Assembly: GCF_024734405.1 (NCBI RefSeq)
Contig: NZ_CP059556.1
Coordinates: 6,138,001 to 6,202,000 of the forward strand
DNA length: 64,000 nt
Source of the DNA: Saccharopolyspora gregorii
Lineage (GTDB): Bacteria; Actinomycetota; Actinomycetes; Mycobacteriales; Pseudonocardiaceae
Direction: 5' to 3'
Below are positions 36,060-46,748 of this stretch, one piece after another. Below the pieces are notes generated by a model. It searched no databases, was not told where the DNA came from, and saw only the letters and a program-made list of their open reading frames with translations. Numbering within the stretch: the stretch's first letter is position 1; the number at the start of each line of letters is the position of its first letter. A program made the position numbers and the translations under genes.

Positions 36060-36210
36060 AGCGACGGAGCCGCTGAGCGGAGACCACGCACGCAGCAGGA
36101 CCCTCCGCGGGTTCTCAGCGATTCCCTCGCGAGGACAGCGATTTCCCCTAGAGCCACCGGTGAAATCGGTCCCGCAGCGAGGGAACCGCTGAGGTTCCGG
36201 CACCCGCCCC
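36060..36210. repeat. Dispersed hairpin element, copy B
   Basis: 5' hairpin AGCGAC-GGA-GCCGCT (36060-36074, one mismatch). Outer arms CTCAGCGATTCCCTCGC (36114-36130) and GCGAGGGAACCGCTGAG (36177-36193) pair at 16/17. The GAGGACAG and GGTCCCGCA internal-loop sequences match copies A and C, and inner arms CGATTTC/GAAATCG pair. The tip is shortened. It lies between the convergent MFS and clpB genes and could also act as a terminator. Confidence 0.72.
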
Positions 36211-36231
36211 CCGATCAGGCCGAGAAGACGG

Positions 36232-38814
<2,583 letters not shown>

Positions 38815-39115
38815 TCCTCCACCTCGCCGGGGCGTCGCGCGCGAGCCTCCATGCTCGCGCCGAGCGCCCGCCGTGCAACACCGGCGGAGGCCCCGGCGCG
38901 GCGGGCGAAACGGAACCTCCGCATGAAAGTTGAGTCCGTTGCGCTCAACCATACACCCGTCGCGGCCGACTGGGCATCCCTTCGGCCGTCCGCCCCGTTC
39001 CGCTCACCCGTTCGACGGGTTGCCGATCACCGCGGGTCACAAAACGGGGGCGAATTCACCCACTGGTCACCGAAAAGCATTGAGTCCCAATTGTCGCCTT
39101 GGTCCACTACCCGCC
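38815..39115. other. 301-bp divergent promoter region between clpB and the symporter gene
   Basis: It holds a HAIR operator (38930-38948) and otherwise no gene or strong hairpin. It is noticeably less GC-rich toward 39050-39110. Confidence 0.5.
38930..38948. promoter_or_regulatory. HAIR operator (HspR site) upstream of clpB
   Basis: Read on the clpB strand the site is TTGAGC-GCAACGG-ACTCAA, fitting the HspR inverted repeat CTTGAGT-N7-ACTCAAG at 11 of the 12 recognised arm positions present. Confidence 0.8.
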
Positions 39116-40705
39116 ATGCCCGACACATCCGGCCCGCCACCGGCGAGCCCGCTCCCGCACACCGAGGTGCTCGCCGCCGGGGACGGCGCGCTCTCCGCGG
39201 TCGAGAACACCATCAACACCGTCTTCGAGCCGATCTCCGACTGGTTCTCGAACCTCGTGTTCGGCGAACTCACGCTGTTCGGCGTCACGTTCCCCTGGAT
39301 CGTGGCCTGGCTGGTGATCGCCGCCGCCACGTTCACCGTCGCGTTCGGCTTCATCCAGTTCCGCTCGCTGGGCCTGTCGCTGGCGCTGGTCCGCGGGAAG
39401 TACTCCCGCCCGGACGACCCCGGCGAGATCACCCACTTCCAAGCGCTCTCCTCCGCGGTCTCCGCGACGGTCGGCCTCGGCAACATCGCCGGTGTCGGGG
39501 TCGCCGTCACCGTCGGCGGCCCCGGCGCGACCTTCTGGATGATCGTGTGCGGCCTGCTGGGCATGTGCACCAAGTTCGTCGAATGCACCCTCGGCGTGAA
39601 GTACCGCGACATCCACGAGGACGGCACCGTCTCCGGCGGCCCCATGCAGTACCTGCGCAAGGGCATCGCCGAACGGTTCCCCGGCGGCTTCGGCGCCCGG
39701 CTCGGCAAGGTGCTGGCCGTGCTCGCCGCGATCATGATCCTGTTCTTCGGCATCGCCGGGGGCAACATGTTCCAGGCGAACCAGACCTTCGCCCAGCTGC
39801 GCAACGTCACCGGCGGCGAGCAGGGCTGGCTGGGCGGGGACGGCGCCGCGCTCGTCTTCGGGCTGGTGCTGGCCGCGCTGGTCGGCGCCGTCATCATCGG
39901 CGGCATCAAGTCCATCGGCGCCGTCACCAGCAAGCTGGTGCCGACGATGGCGATCATCTACGTGGTGGCCTGCCTGATCGTGATCGGCGTGAACATCACC
40001 TCGGTGCCCGCCGCCCTCGGCGAGATCGTGCGCGGCGCGTTCACCCCGGCCGCCGGGTTCGGCGGGGCGATCGGCGTGCTGATCATCGGGTTCCAGCGGG
40101 CCGCGTTCTCCAACGAGGCGGGGCTCGGCTCGGCGCCGATCGCGCACTCCGCGGTCAAGACCCGGCACCCGGTGAGCGAGGGCTTCGTCGCGCTGCTCGA
40201 ACCGTTCGTGGACACCGTGATCATCTGCACCATGACGGCGCTGACCATCGTCATCGCCCGCACCGAGTTCTGGCTCGACGCGCAGCGGCAGGTGCTCGGC
40301 GGCGGGGAGACCCCGGACGGGGTCACCGTCACCTCCGAGGCGTTCGCGACCGTGCTGCCGTGGTTCCCGTACGTGCTGACGCTCGCGGTGGCCCTGTTCG
40401 CCATCTCCACGATCATCACCTGGGGCTACTACGGGCAGCGGGCGTGGCTGTTCCTGTTCGGCAAGTCCAAGGCGAAGGAGACCGCCTACAACGTGCTGTT
40501 CTGCGCGTGCACCGTGATCGGCTCGGTGCTGACGCTGACCAGCGTGCTCGACTTCGCGGACGCGGTGCTGTTCGCGCTCGCCCTGTTCAACATCATCGGG
40601 CTGTACCTGCTGCTGCCCGTGGTCAAGCGCGAGCTCCGGAGCTTCCGCGAGAAGCTGCGCACCGGGGAGGTGGCCCCGGTCGAACCGCCGGAGAAGGTGG
40701 GCTGA
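39116..40705 (+). CDS. Sodium:alanine/glycine symporter family (AGCS) transporter
   Basis: The 529-residue protein has ~10-11 TM helices. Family hallmarks are SAVSATVGLGNIAGVGVAVT (~113, the conserved amino-acid/Na+ site), GGPMQYLRKGIAERF (~170), FQRAAFSNEAGLGSAPIAHS (~325) and the ITWGYYGQRAWLFLFG segment near 435. It imports alanine or glycine with sodium. It is longer than the ~450-490 usual residues, mainly through a 50-residue N-terminal extension. ATG 39116 is the likely start; the 38-bp AT-richer sequence before it may hold the promoter. It is divergent from clpB. Confidence 0.92.
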   Translation: MPDTSGPPPASPLPHTEVLAAGDGALSAVENTINTVFEPISDWFSNLVFGELTLFGVTFPWIVAWLVIAAATFTVAFGFIQFRSLGLSLALVRGKYSRPDDPGEITHFQALSSAVSATVGLGNIAGVGVAVTVGGPGATFWMIVCGLLGMCTKFVECTLGVKYRDIHEDGTVSGGPMQYLRKGIAERFPGGFGARLGKVLAVLAAIMILFFGIAGGNMFQANQTFAQLRNVTGGEQGWLGGDGAALVFGLVLAALVGAVIIGGIKSIGAVTSKLVPTMAIIYVVACLIVIGVNITSVPAALGEIVRGAFTPAAGFGGAIGVLIIGFQRAAFSNEAGLGSAPIAHSAVKTRHPVSEGFVALLEPFVDTVIICTMTALTIVIARTEFWLDAQRQVLGGGETPDGVTVTSEAFATVLPWFPYVLTLAVALFAISTIITWGYYGQRAWLFLFGKSKAKETAYNVLFCACTVIGSVLTLTSVLDFADAVLFALALFNIIGLYLLLPVVKRELRSFREKLRTGEVAPVEPPEKVG

Positions 40706-40760
40706 CCACCCCCGACGTGCGAGAGGGGCGCTCGCCCCCGGCGAACGCCCCTGCTCACGT

Positions 40761-40788
40761 GTTCCGCCCGCCCCCGTGCGGGCGGAAC
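40761..40788. terminator. 10-bp-stem hairpin after the symporter gene
   Basis: Arms GTTCCGCCCG (40761-40770) and CGGGCGGAAC (40779-40788) lie between the convergent symporter and YceI genes. A weaker imperfect hairpin precedes it at ~40715-40760. Confidence 0.65.
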
Positions 40789-40849
40789 CTCCGCGCGGCC
40801 GCTCCGGCCCGGCCCCGTCCGGGATCCGGAGCGCCGCGAGGTCTCCGGC

Positions 40850-41698
40850 TCAGTCCTGTCGCACCGCCTGCACGTCGATGTCCACCCGCAGGGTGGTGCC
40901 GATCGCGGCGATGCCGGTGCGTAGCGCCTGGTTGAAGGTGATCGCGAAGTCCTCGCGCCGCAGCTCCGCGGTGGCCGACGCGGACGCCCGCGAACCGCCC
41001 CACGGGTCCGGCCCGACGCCCGCGTAGTGCGTGTCCAGCACCACCGGCCGCGTGACGCCGCACAGCGTCAGCTCACCGGCGAGTTCCCAGCGCTCACCGC
41101 CCGCGGGCCGCAGCCCGGTCGCGGTGAACGTGATCTCCGGGTGCTGCTCCACGTCGAGGAAGTCGGCGGTGCGCAGGTGCGCGTCCCGCTGCTCGTTGGC
41201 GGTGTCCACGCTGGCCGCGGTGATCCGCACCGCCACGCCCGTGGACTCGATCGGGTCGCCGACCCGGACCTCCCCGCTGAACTCGGTGAAGCGCCCGTGG
41301 ATGCTGGTGATGCCGAGGTGGCGGGCGCTGACCCGGATCGACGAGTGCGCCGGATCGATCACCCAGGTCCCCGGCGCGGGCAGCTCGTTGCCGCCCGCCC
41401 GGCTCAGCTCCAGCACGCCCAGCGCCGCCTCCTGCCCGTCCCGGACCAGCGTGGTCCGGGCCAGCGGCTCGTAGCCGAGGTTGGTGACGATCGCCGTGTA
41501 CGTGCCGGGTGCGAGCCCGCCGGCGACGGCGGCGCCGTCCTCCGCGGTCTGCACCCGCGCGGCCTGCGCGCCCGCCCCGTCGATGAGGGTCAACGCCGCT
41601 CCCGGCACCGGCCACCCGTCCCCGGTGCGCACCTGCGCCGTCACCGATCCGGCTCCGCTCACCTGCGTACCGCTCCTTCCGCTCCGCACCGCGGTCAT
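40850..41698 (-). CDS. YceI-family protein with N-terminal carboxypeptidase-regulatory-like domain
   Basis: The 282-residue product has two domains. Residues ~16-98 form a CarboxypepD_reg-like beta-sandwich (AQVRTGDGWPVPGAALTLID, AGGLAPGTYTAIVTNLGYEP), and ~105-280 a YceI lipocalin-like barrel (GTWVIDPAHSSIRVSARHLG, HLRTADFLDVEQHPEITFTA). YceI proteins bind isoprenoid lipids. There is no signal peptide, so it should be cytoplasmic. ATG 41698 is 2 bp after the MFS fusion gene's stop. The upstream protein ends with three domains of the same kind as this N-terminus. Confidence 0.85.
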   Translation of the reverse strand: MTAVRSGRSGTQVSGAGSVTAQVRTGDGWPVPGAALTLIDGAGAQAARVQTAEDGAAVAGGLAPGTYTAIVTNLGYEPLARTTLVRDGQEAALGVLELSRAGGNELPAPGTWVIDPAHSSIRVSARHLGITSIHGRFTEFSGEVRVGDPIESTGVAVRITAASVDTANEQRDAHLRTADFLDVEQHPEITFTATGLRPAGGERWELAGELTLCGVTRPVVLDTHYAGVGPDPWGGSRASASATAELRREDFAITFNQALRTGIAAIGTTLRVDIDVQAVRQD

Positions 41699-41700
41699 GC

Positions 41701-44337
41701 TCAGTGCCCCAATTCGACGTCGTGCGTGGTGCGCGCCCCGGCGAGCCGCAGCGGTGCCGCGACCGGCGGGTAGCCGGTGGCGATGACCGTGTAGTCCCCG
41801 TCGGGCAGGTCGGTGAACGCGTAGCCGCCCTCGGCGTCGGTGGTGACGGCGCTGACGACCTCACCGGCGGCGTCGAGCAGGGTGACCCGGGCGTCCGGGA
41901 CCGGCAGCCCCAGGTTCGCCGACCGCACCACGCCGGTCAGCGCGGCCCCCGCTTCCAGCTCCACGTCCAGCGCGACCCGCTCGCCGTCCGCGACGGCCAC
42001 CGGGGTGGCGACCGGGCGGAAGCCCTCGGCGGTGGCGGTCAGCGCGTAGGAGCCGCCGACGAGGTCGGTGAACGCGTAGCTCCCGTCCGGCCCGCTCGCC
42101 AGGGAGCCGACGACCTCGCCGCGCAGGTCGGTCAGCACCACGGTGGCCCCGGAGATCTCGCGGTCGCCGCAGTGCACGACGCCGCCGACCCCGCCGGACC
42201 CGAACATCCGCACGTCGTGGCGGACCGGCTTGTCGCTGACCACGACCATCGAGGCGGTCGGCTGGTACGTCCCGGCGGCCGCGATCAGCACGTAGGTGCC
42301 GCCGCGGGGGACGTCGAGCCGGTAGCCGCCGTCGGCGTCGGTGCGGGCGCGCTCGACCTGCCTGCCGAGCGAGTCGGTGAGGGTCAGCACCACCCCGGCG
42401 ACCGGGTTGCCGGTGGAGTCCTGCGCGGACCCCTGCACGTACAGCCCGCCGCCGCTCGTGCCGGCTCCGGCGAGATCGCCGGCCAGGTGCCGCCCGTTCC
42501 CGTTGCTCCCGGCGCTCGCTTGCGTCGTTGACCAGGAACGGGAGTGGTTGCCCACAGAGTTGTCCACAGGCTCGCCGAAGTGCGGTGCCGCCGCGTGCGA
42601 CCCCCCTGCAAGCTGCGCGGAACCACTCTGGCGGGTGAGCGGCGTCGTCTCCGCGCCGACCGAGTTGTCCACAGGAAGCGGTTGGTTATCCACAGTTTCC
42701 GCCCGGACTTCGTCTTGGGATTCGATGGTCCGCCGCAGCGGGACCTCCTTGATGAACACCACCGCCAGCAGCGTGATCACCGAGATGCAGGCGGAGACCA
42801 GGAAGATGTCACCGATCGCGTCGCCGTAGGCGGAGCGCACGATCTCCTGCATCGGGCCGGGCAGCGCGTCCACGTTCAGCGAACCGCCGCCCGCTCCGCC
42901 CGCGCCGACCGGGATGCCCATCCGCGCCAGGCCGTCGTTGACGTAGTCGGTGACCCGCGAGGCCAGCACCGCGCCCAGCACCGACACCCCGGCGGAACCG
43001 CCGAGCGTCCGGAAGAACGTGACGACCGAGGTCACCGAACCGACGTTCTTGCCGGTGGTGACGTTCTGCACCGTCAGCACCAGGTTCTGCATCAGCGAGC
43101 CGACGCCGATGCCCATCAGCGCCAGGTAGAACCCGATCAGCACGAGGTTCGTGGTGTGGTCCATGGTCGCCAGCAGGCCCATGCCGACCACGAGCACGAT
43201 CGAACCGAAGATCAGGAACGGCTTCACCTTGCCGCTGCCCCGGGAGATGATCTGCCCGGAGATGGTGGAGGACAGGAACAGCCCGAGCACCATCGGCAGC
43301 GTCATCAACCCGGCGTGCGTGGGGCTGAAGCTGCGGGCGATCTGGAAGTACTGCCCGAGGAACACCGACCCGCCGAACATGGCGGTGCCGACCGCGACGG
43401 TGCCGATGGTCGCCAGCGTCACCGTGGGGTTGCGGAACATGCTCAACGGCACGATCGGTTCCGGGAACCGCGATTCGATGATCATCGCGATGATCAGCGC
43501 GACCACGCCACCACCGACGTAGGCGGCGGTCTCCGGCGAGGCCCAGTCGAACTGCTTGCCCGCCATCGAGACCCACACCAGCAGCAGGCTCACGCCGCCG
43601 ACGAGGAACAGCGCGCCGAACCAGTCGATGCGCACCGGCCGCTTGATGACCGGCAGCTTCAGCGTGCGGCCGAGGACGATGAACGCGATCACCGCGATCG
43701 GCACGGTCACCCAGAAGCACCAGCGCCAGCCGAGCCACGAGGTGTCCACGATGAGTCCGCCGACGAGCGGCCCGCTGACCGTGGCGACCGCGAAGGTGGC
43801 GCCGATGTAACCGCTGTAGCGACCGCGTTCCCGCGGCGAGACCATCGCGGCGATCACGACCTGGATCAGGGCCTGCAACCCGCCCATGCCGATGCCCTGC
43901 ACGGCGCGGAACGCGATGAGCTGCGGCATCGTCTGGGCGAACCCGCCGAGCACCGAGCCGAGGGTGAACACGGTGATCGCGATCTGGTACAGCAGCTTCT
44001 TGCTGAACAGGTCGGAGAGCTTGCCCCAGATCGGGGTGGAGGCGGTGGAGGTCAGCAGCATCGCCGTGACCACCCAGGTGTACTGGCTCTGGCTGCCGCC
44101 GAGGTCGGACAGGATGCGCGGCAGGGCGTTGGACACGATCGTCGAGCTGAGGATCGCGACCAGCAGCGCGAGCATCAGCCCGGACATCGCTTCCAGGATC
44201 TGGCGGTGCGTCATGGGCGAGTCGGCGGCGACCTGGTGGCGGCCGCCGTCCCGGTGCGCGGCGGACTCGCCGTCAGCGGGCCGGCCGGTCGGCGGCGAGC
44301 TCGTCGACGGGGCTTCGCCGATGGTCGAGCGGGTCAT
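41701..44337 (-). CDS. DHA2-type MFS exporter fused to three carboxypeptidase-regulatory-like domains
   Basis: The 878-residue protein has a cytoplasmic tail (~1-45) and a 14-TM DHA2/EmrB transporter (~46-520; ALLVAILSSTIVSNALPRIL, GKLSDLFSKKLLYQIAITVF, YIGATFAVATVSGPLVGGLI). A hydrophilic linker (~530-625) follows, then three tandem CarboxypepD_reg-like sandwiches (~626-705, ~706-790, ~791-878), each with a GxYxFxDLxxGxYxLxATAxGY pattern. Ordinary relatives end after the TM bundle. With 14 helices the tail should be cytoplasmic. ATG 44337 overlaps the MarR stop by 4 bp. Four DnaA-box sequences lie in the linker-coding DNA. Substrate unknown. Confidence 0.87.
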   Translation of the reverse strand: MTRSTIGEAPSTSSPPTGRPADGESAAHRDGGRHQVAADSPMTHRQILEAMSGLMLALLVAILSSTIVSNALPRILSDLGGSQSQYTWVVTAMLLTSTASTPIWGKLSDLFSKKLLYQIAITVFTLGSVLGGFAQTMPQLIAFRAVQGIGMGGLQALIQVVIAAMVSPRERGRYSGYIGATFAVATVSGPLVGGLIVDTSWLGWRWCFWVTVPIAVIAFIVLGRTLKLPVIKRPVRIDWFGALFLVGGVSLLLVWVSMAGKQFDWASPETAAYVGGGVVALIIAMIIESRFPEPIVPLSMFRNPTVTLATIGTVAVGTAMFGGSVFLGQYFQIARSFSPTHAGLMTLPMVLGLFLSSTISGQIISRGSGKVKPFLIFGSIVLVVGMGLLATMDHTTNLVLIGFYLALMGIGVGSLMQNLVLTVQNVTTGKNVGSVTSVVTFFRTLGGSAGVSVLGAVLASRVTDYVNDGLARMGIPVGAGGAGGGSLNVDALPGPMQEIVRSAYGDAIGDIFLVSACISVITLLAVVFIKEVPLRRTIESQDEVRAETVDNQPLPVDNSVGAETTPLTRQSGSAQLAGGSHAAAPHFGEPVDNSVGNHSRSWSTTQASAGSNGNGRHLAGDLAGAGTSGGGLYVQGSAQDSTGNPVAGVVLTLTDSLGRQVERARTDADGGYRLDVPRGGTYVLIAAAGTYQPTASMVVVSDKPVRHDVRMFGSGGVGGVVHCGDREISGATVVLTDLRGEVVGSLASGPDGSYAFTDLVGGSYALTATAEGFRPVATPVAVADGERVALDVELEAGAALTGVVRSANLGLPVPDARVTLLDAAGEVVSAVTTDAEGGYAFTDLPDGDYTVIATGYPPVAAPLRLAGARTTHDVELGH
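42548..42694 (+). promoter_or_regulatory. Cluster of four DnaA-box sequences inside the MFS fusion gene
   Basis: Same-orientation nonamers TTGCCCACA (42548), TTGTCCACA (42560), TTGTCCACA (42665) and TTATCCACA (42686). TTGTCCACA is the actinobacterial consensus and TTATCCACA the E. coli consensus. They encode VDN/VGN tripeptides on the opposite strand and use codons rare here (CCT, ACT, GAT, CTT). A DnaA-titration or timing locus is possible; this is inference. Confidence 0.6.
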
Positions 44338-44885
44338 CGAGTTCCTTCCTGGGACGACGCGGCGGGGCGTCGGTCGTCGGCGGGCACCTGCGGCTGGGCC
44401 GGGTGCGAGGTTCCTTCGTGGGCCGCGAGGTGCTCGGGGAGCACGGCGCGGCGGAGGTCGGCGGCGGCGGTGTCGAGCAGTTCGGCCAGGTCGCGCACGC
44501 GGGAGTCGTCCCAGTCGCTGAGCGCGTGGCTGAGCCATTCGGCGCGGTGCCGCTCGATGCGGGCCAGCGCCTGCTCGCCTTCCTCGGTGGCGCGCAACAG
44601 GGACACCCGGCGGTCCTGCGGGTCGGCGCGGCGGGTGATCAGCCCGGCGCTTTCGAGCTGGGACACCTGCCTGCTGACCACGGACGCGTCGACGAAGCGG
44701 TGCGCGGCGAGCTCGGAGGCCCGCGATTCCCCGCAGTGCACGAGCTCGCCGAGGAGTCCGCTGGCCGCGTACGGCAGGTCGGTCCGGGCTTGCTGGTTGA
44801 GGATCTGCACCGCGGTCTGCTTGAGCCCCATCAACGCGCGGAGGGGCCGCAGCAGTTCGCTGCACGTTTCCGGTGTCGGTCCCAC
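44334..44885 (-). CDS. MarR family regulator of the MFS-YceI operon
   Basis: The 183-residue winged-helix protein has the MarR pattern: helix 1-2 dimer region, then ASVVSRQVSQLESAGLITRR (recognition helix and wing, ~68-88) and DRRVSLLRATEEGEQALARI. GTG 44885 was chosen because AAAGGAG sits 6 nt before it; an upstream GTG at 44909 overlaps the promoter. The stop overlaps the MFS start (ATGA). Two copies of AGTTGC-N5-GCAACT overlap its promoter, so it probably represses its own operon and is released by the exported compound. Confidence 0.87.
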   Translation of the reverse strand: MGPTPETCSELLRPLRALMGLKQTAVQILNQQARTDLPYAASGLLGELVHCGESRASELAAHRFVDASVVSRQVSQLESAGLITRRADPQDRRVSLLRATEEGEQALARIERHRAEWLSHALSDWDDSRVRDLAELLDTAAADLRRAVLPEHLAAHEGTSHPAQPQVPADDRRPAASSQEGTR

Positions 44886-44897
44886 GAGCCACTCCTT

Positions 44898-44944
44898 TAG
44901 TTGCTGCACGCAACTATAAAGAGGTTAGTTGCAGAAGGCAACTT
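44898..44944 (-). promoter_or_regulatory. MarR-type operators overlapping a sigma-70 promoter
   Basis: On the minus strand, TTGCCT (44941-44936), a 17-bp spacer and TATAGT (44918-44913) form a strong promoter. Inverted repeats TAGTTGC-N5-GCAACTA (44898-44916) and AGTTGC-N5-GCAACT (44927-44943) cover the -10 and the -35 respectively. Identical half-sites and spacing point to one dimeric regulator. Confidence 0.75.
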
Positions 44945-45053
44945 ATCCAGAAGTGGGACGCCCCACGCCGCCGCCGGGAATACCGCAGCCGGACGCCGAG
45001 CCGCGAGGGCTGCCTGCCTGGGAACCCGCCCGGCAGGTCATGTCCGTTGCCTG

Positions 45054-45235
45054 TCAGCGGCGAAGCCGCTGAGCAGAAAACACGCACGCAGCAGGACCAC
45101 TCGCGGGTTCTCAGCTGGTTCCTCGCGAGGACAGCGATTTCTCCTGTGGCGGAGCCACCGGTGAAATCGATCCCGCAGCGAGGAAGCAGCTGAGGTTCCG
45201 CCACCCGACCACCACGCAAAACGAGCCCGAAGAGA
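45054..45235. repeat. Dispersed hairpin element, copy C
   Basis: 5' hairpin TCAGCGGC-GAA-GCCGCTGA (45054-45072). Outer arms CTCAGCTGGTTCCTCGC (45110-45126) and GCGAGGAAGCAGCTGAG (45178-45194) pair at 16/17. Inner arms CGATTTC/GAAATCG and tip GTGGC-GGA-GCCAC also pair. The 3' flank (GAGGTTCCGCCAC and about 40 nt more) resembles copy A. It lies between two marR genes, in the otherwise gene-free stretch 44886-45242. Confidence 0.75.
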
Positions 45236-45242
45236 CGATCAG

Positions 45243-45734
45243 TCAGAACATGCGGTTGAGTTTTGCCAGGAGGCGGGAGAGGTCCTGCAGGTCCTCGGTG
45301 CTCCAGTGCGCGAACTCGCCGTGCAGGTGCTTGCGCCGCTGCTTGCGGACCTGCGCCAGCCGGGACCGGCCCGACGCGGACAGCTGGATGCGGCGCGCCC
45401 GGCCGTCGTCCGGATCCGGCACCCGCTCCAGCAGGTCCAGCTCGACGAGCGTCGCGATCTGCCTGCTGACCGTCGACTTGTCCAGCCCGGTCCGGTCGGC
45501 GACGTCCATGCCGCGCAGCGAACCCGCGTCGTCCACCATCAGCAGCAGGCTGTAGGACGCCGGGTCGAGGTCCGGGTGGACCTGCGAGGCCACGGTCATC
45601 GAGAAGTTGCGGGCGCGCCGGAACATCATGACGAGTTCGCGCTCGACCGCTTCGGCCGCGCCCCTGCGCTCCCGGTCCGGCGCGCCCGCACCGGTGGCCG
45701 GGCCGTTCGCCGGCGTTTCGATCCGCTCGATCAC
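45243..45734 (-). CDS. MarR family transcriptional regulator
   Basis: The 163-residue product from GTG 45734 has a ~30-residue polar N-terminus, then a MarR winged helix: DVADRTGLDKSTVSRQIATL (recognition helix, ~77-97), LDLLERVPDPDDGRARRIQL (wing) and a C-terminal dimerisation helix. It is downstream of, and same-strand with, the PNPOx-like gene, with a 115-bp gap that may hold its own promoter. It resembles the MarR at 44.3-44.9 kb only at family level. Target unknown. Confidence 0.85.
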   Translation of the reverse strand: MIERIETPANGPATGAGAPDRERRGAAEAVERELVMMFRRARNFSMTVASQVHPDLDPASYSLLLMVDDAGSLRGMDVADRTGLDKSTVSRQIATLVELDLLERVPDPDDGRARRIQLSASGRSRLAQVRKQRRKHLHGEFAHWSTEDLQDLSRLLAKLNRMF

Positions 45735-45849
45735 GGCTGTGTTCTCCGCCCGCCGTCCTGCACTGGCGCGTCGCTCCGCGCGGCACCAGTGTCCCTTTCG
45801 CCCAGTGTCCTCCCACTGCAGGGGTGGTCGCGGCCCGCTCCGCCGGCGC

Positions 45850-46584
45850 TCAGTCGGTGAAGTAGCTGCCGCCCTTGCGCTTCGCGTCGTCGGTCCCCCA
45901 GCTGCGCTTGCGCAACATCGGGACCATGCGCGGGATGTGCTTGCGGCAGTGGATGTAGGCCTCCTCCACCTCGACGACCACCCAGCGCTCCGGAGTGCGA
46001 CCGCGGTCGAACTCGACGGGCAGCTCGGGGTGCCGGGCGCGCAGGTCGGAGTCCTCGACGATCTCCGCGGTGCCGTTGACGTGCAGGCCGATCAGGTCCT
46101 CGGTGAAGTCGACCATCAGCATGCCGAGGTGCGGGTTCTCGCTGATGTTGCCGAGGCTGGCCATCACGCCGTTGCCGCGGTACTCGGGGTAGGCGAGGTG
46201 GTGGTCGTCGAGGACCTCGATGAAGCCGGGCGGACCCGCGCGGAGGCTGGCGTCGCACTCGCCGCCGCCGTCGGCGGTCGCCACGAACGCCATCTCCATC
46301 CGCGCGATGAACTCGCGCATCCGGGTGTTGAGGTGGTCGAGGACCTGGTCGTCGTAGAACCGCCGGGCCCGCTTCTCGGTGCCGTGGGCCTCCTGCAGCA
46401 GGTGCTCGCCGGTGGAGCCGGGCAGTTCCGCCGCGGGGCGCTCGTCGACCTCGGTGCTCCGGCGCGATCGGCGAGGCGTGTCGGGGCCGGGCGCGGTGCT
46501 CGGCGCGGTCGGCCGCCGGTTCGCGTGGTCGGCGCGGCCGCCGCTGGTGGGCTCGGCGGTCTGAGTTTCGGGACGCACGCGCAC
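45850..46584 (-). CDS. Pyridoxamine-phosphate-oxidase-like FMN-binding protein
   Basis: The 244-residue product (GTG 46584; 46578 or 46617 possible) has a disordered N-terminus (~1-60) and a split-barrel domain (~65-240). Signatures are RMREFIARMEMAFVATADGG, CDASLRAGPPGFIEVLDDHH, YRGNGVMASLGNISENPHLG and WVVVEVEEAYIHCRKHIPRM, as in flavin-binding PNPOx relatives of the HugZ-like/general-stress type. It is not the vitamin B6 enzyme. It is divergent from the flavohemoglobin gene, and the pair may serve redox or nitric-oxide stress; this is inferred from position. Confidence 0.8.
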   Translation of the reverse strand: MRVRPETQTAEPTSGGRADHANRRPTAPSTAPGPDTPRRSRRSTEVDERPAAELPGSTGEHLLQEAHGTEKRARRFYDDQVLDHLNTRMREFIARMEMAFVATADGGGECDASLRAGPPGFIEVLDDHHLAYPEYRGNGVMASLGNISENPHLGMLMVDFTEDLIGLHVNGTAEIVEDSDLRARHPELPVEFDRGRTPERWVVVEVEEAYIHCRKHIPRMVPMLRKRSWGTDDAKRKGGSYFTD

Positions 46585-46748
46585 AGAGTGACATGCGACC
46601 GACACGACCCACACCATCAGACGCAGGTTTCCCCGCTACATATCCGACTTCCTCGACGTTGAGTAGTCGAAACGCCCTCAAACGTGGCATCAATAGTGTG
46701 AGGACACGACGAAGCGTTATGGTCCTCGACGTCGGGGGACATCACGCA

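Noticed and set aside
42548-42694. Chromosomal origin of replication
   Set aside because: Only four boxes inside a coding gene, with no dnaA, dnaN, rpmH or AT-rich region nearby.
42544-44919. 791-codon open frame antisense to the MFS fusion gene
   Set aside because: Low-complexity Arg/His/Asp-rich translation typical of a shadow frame.
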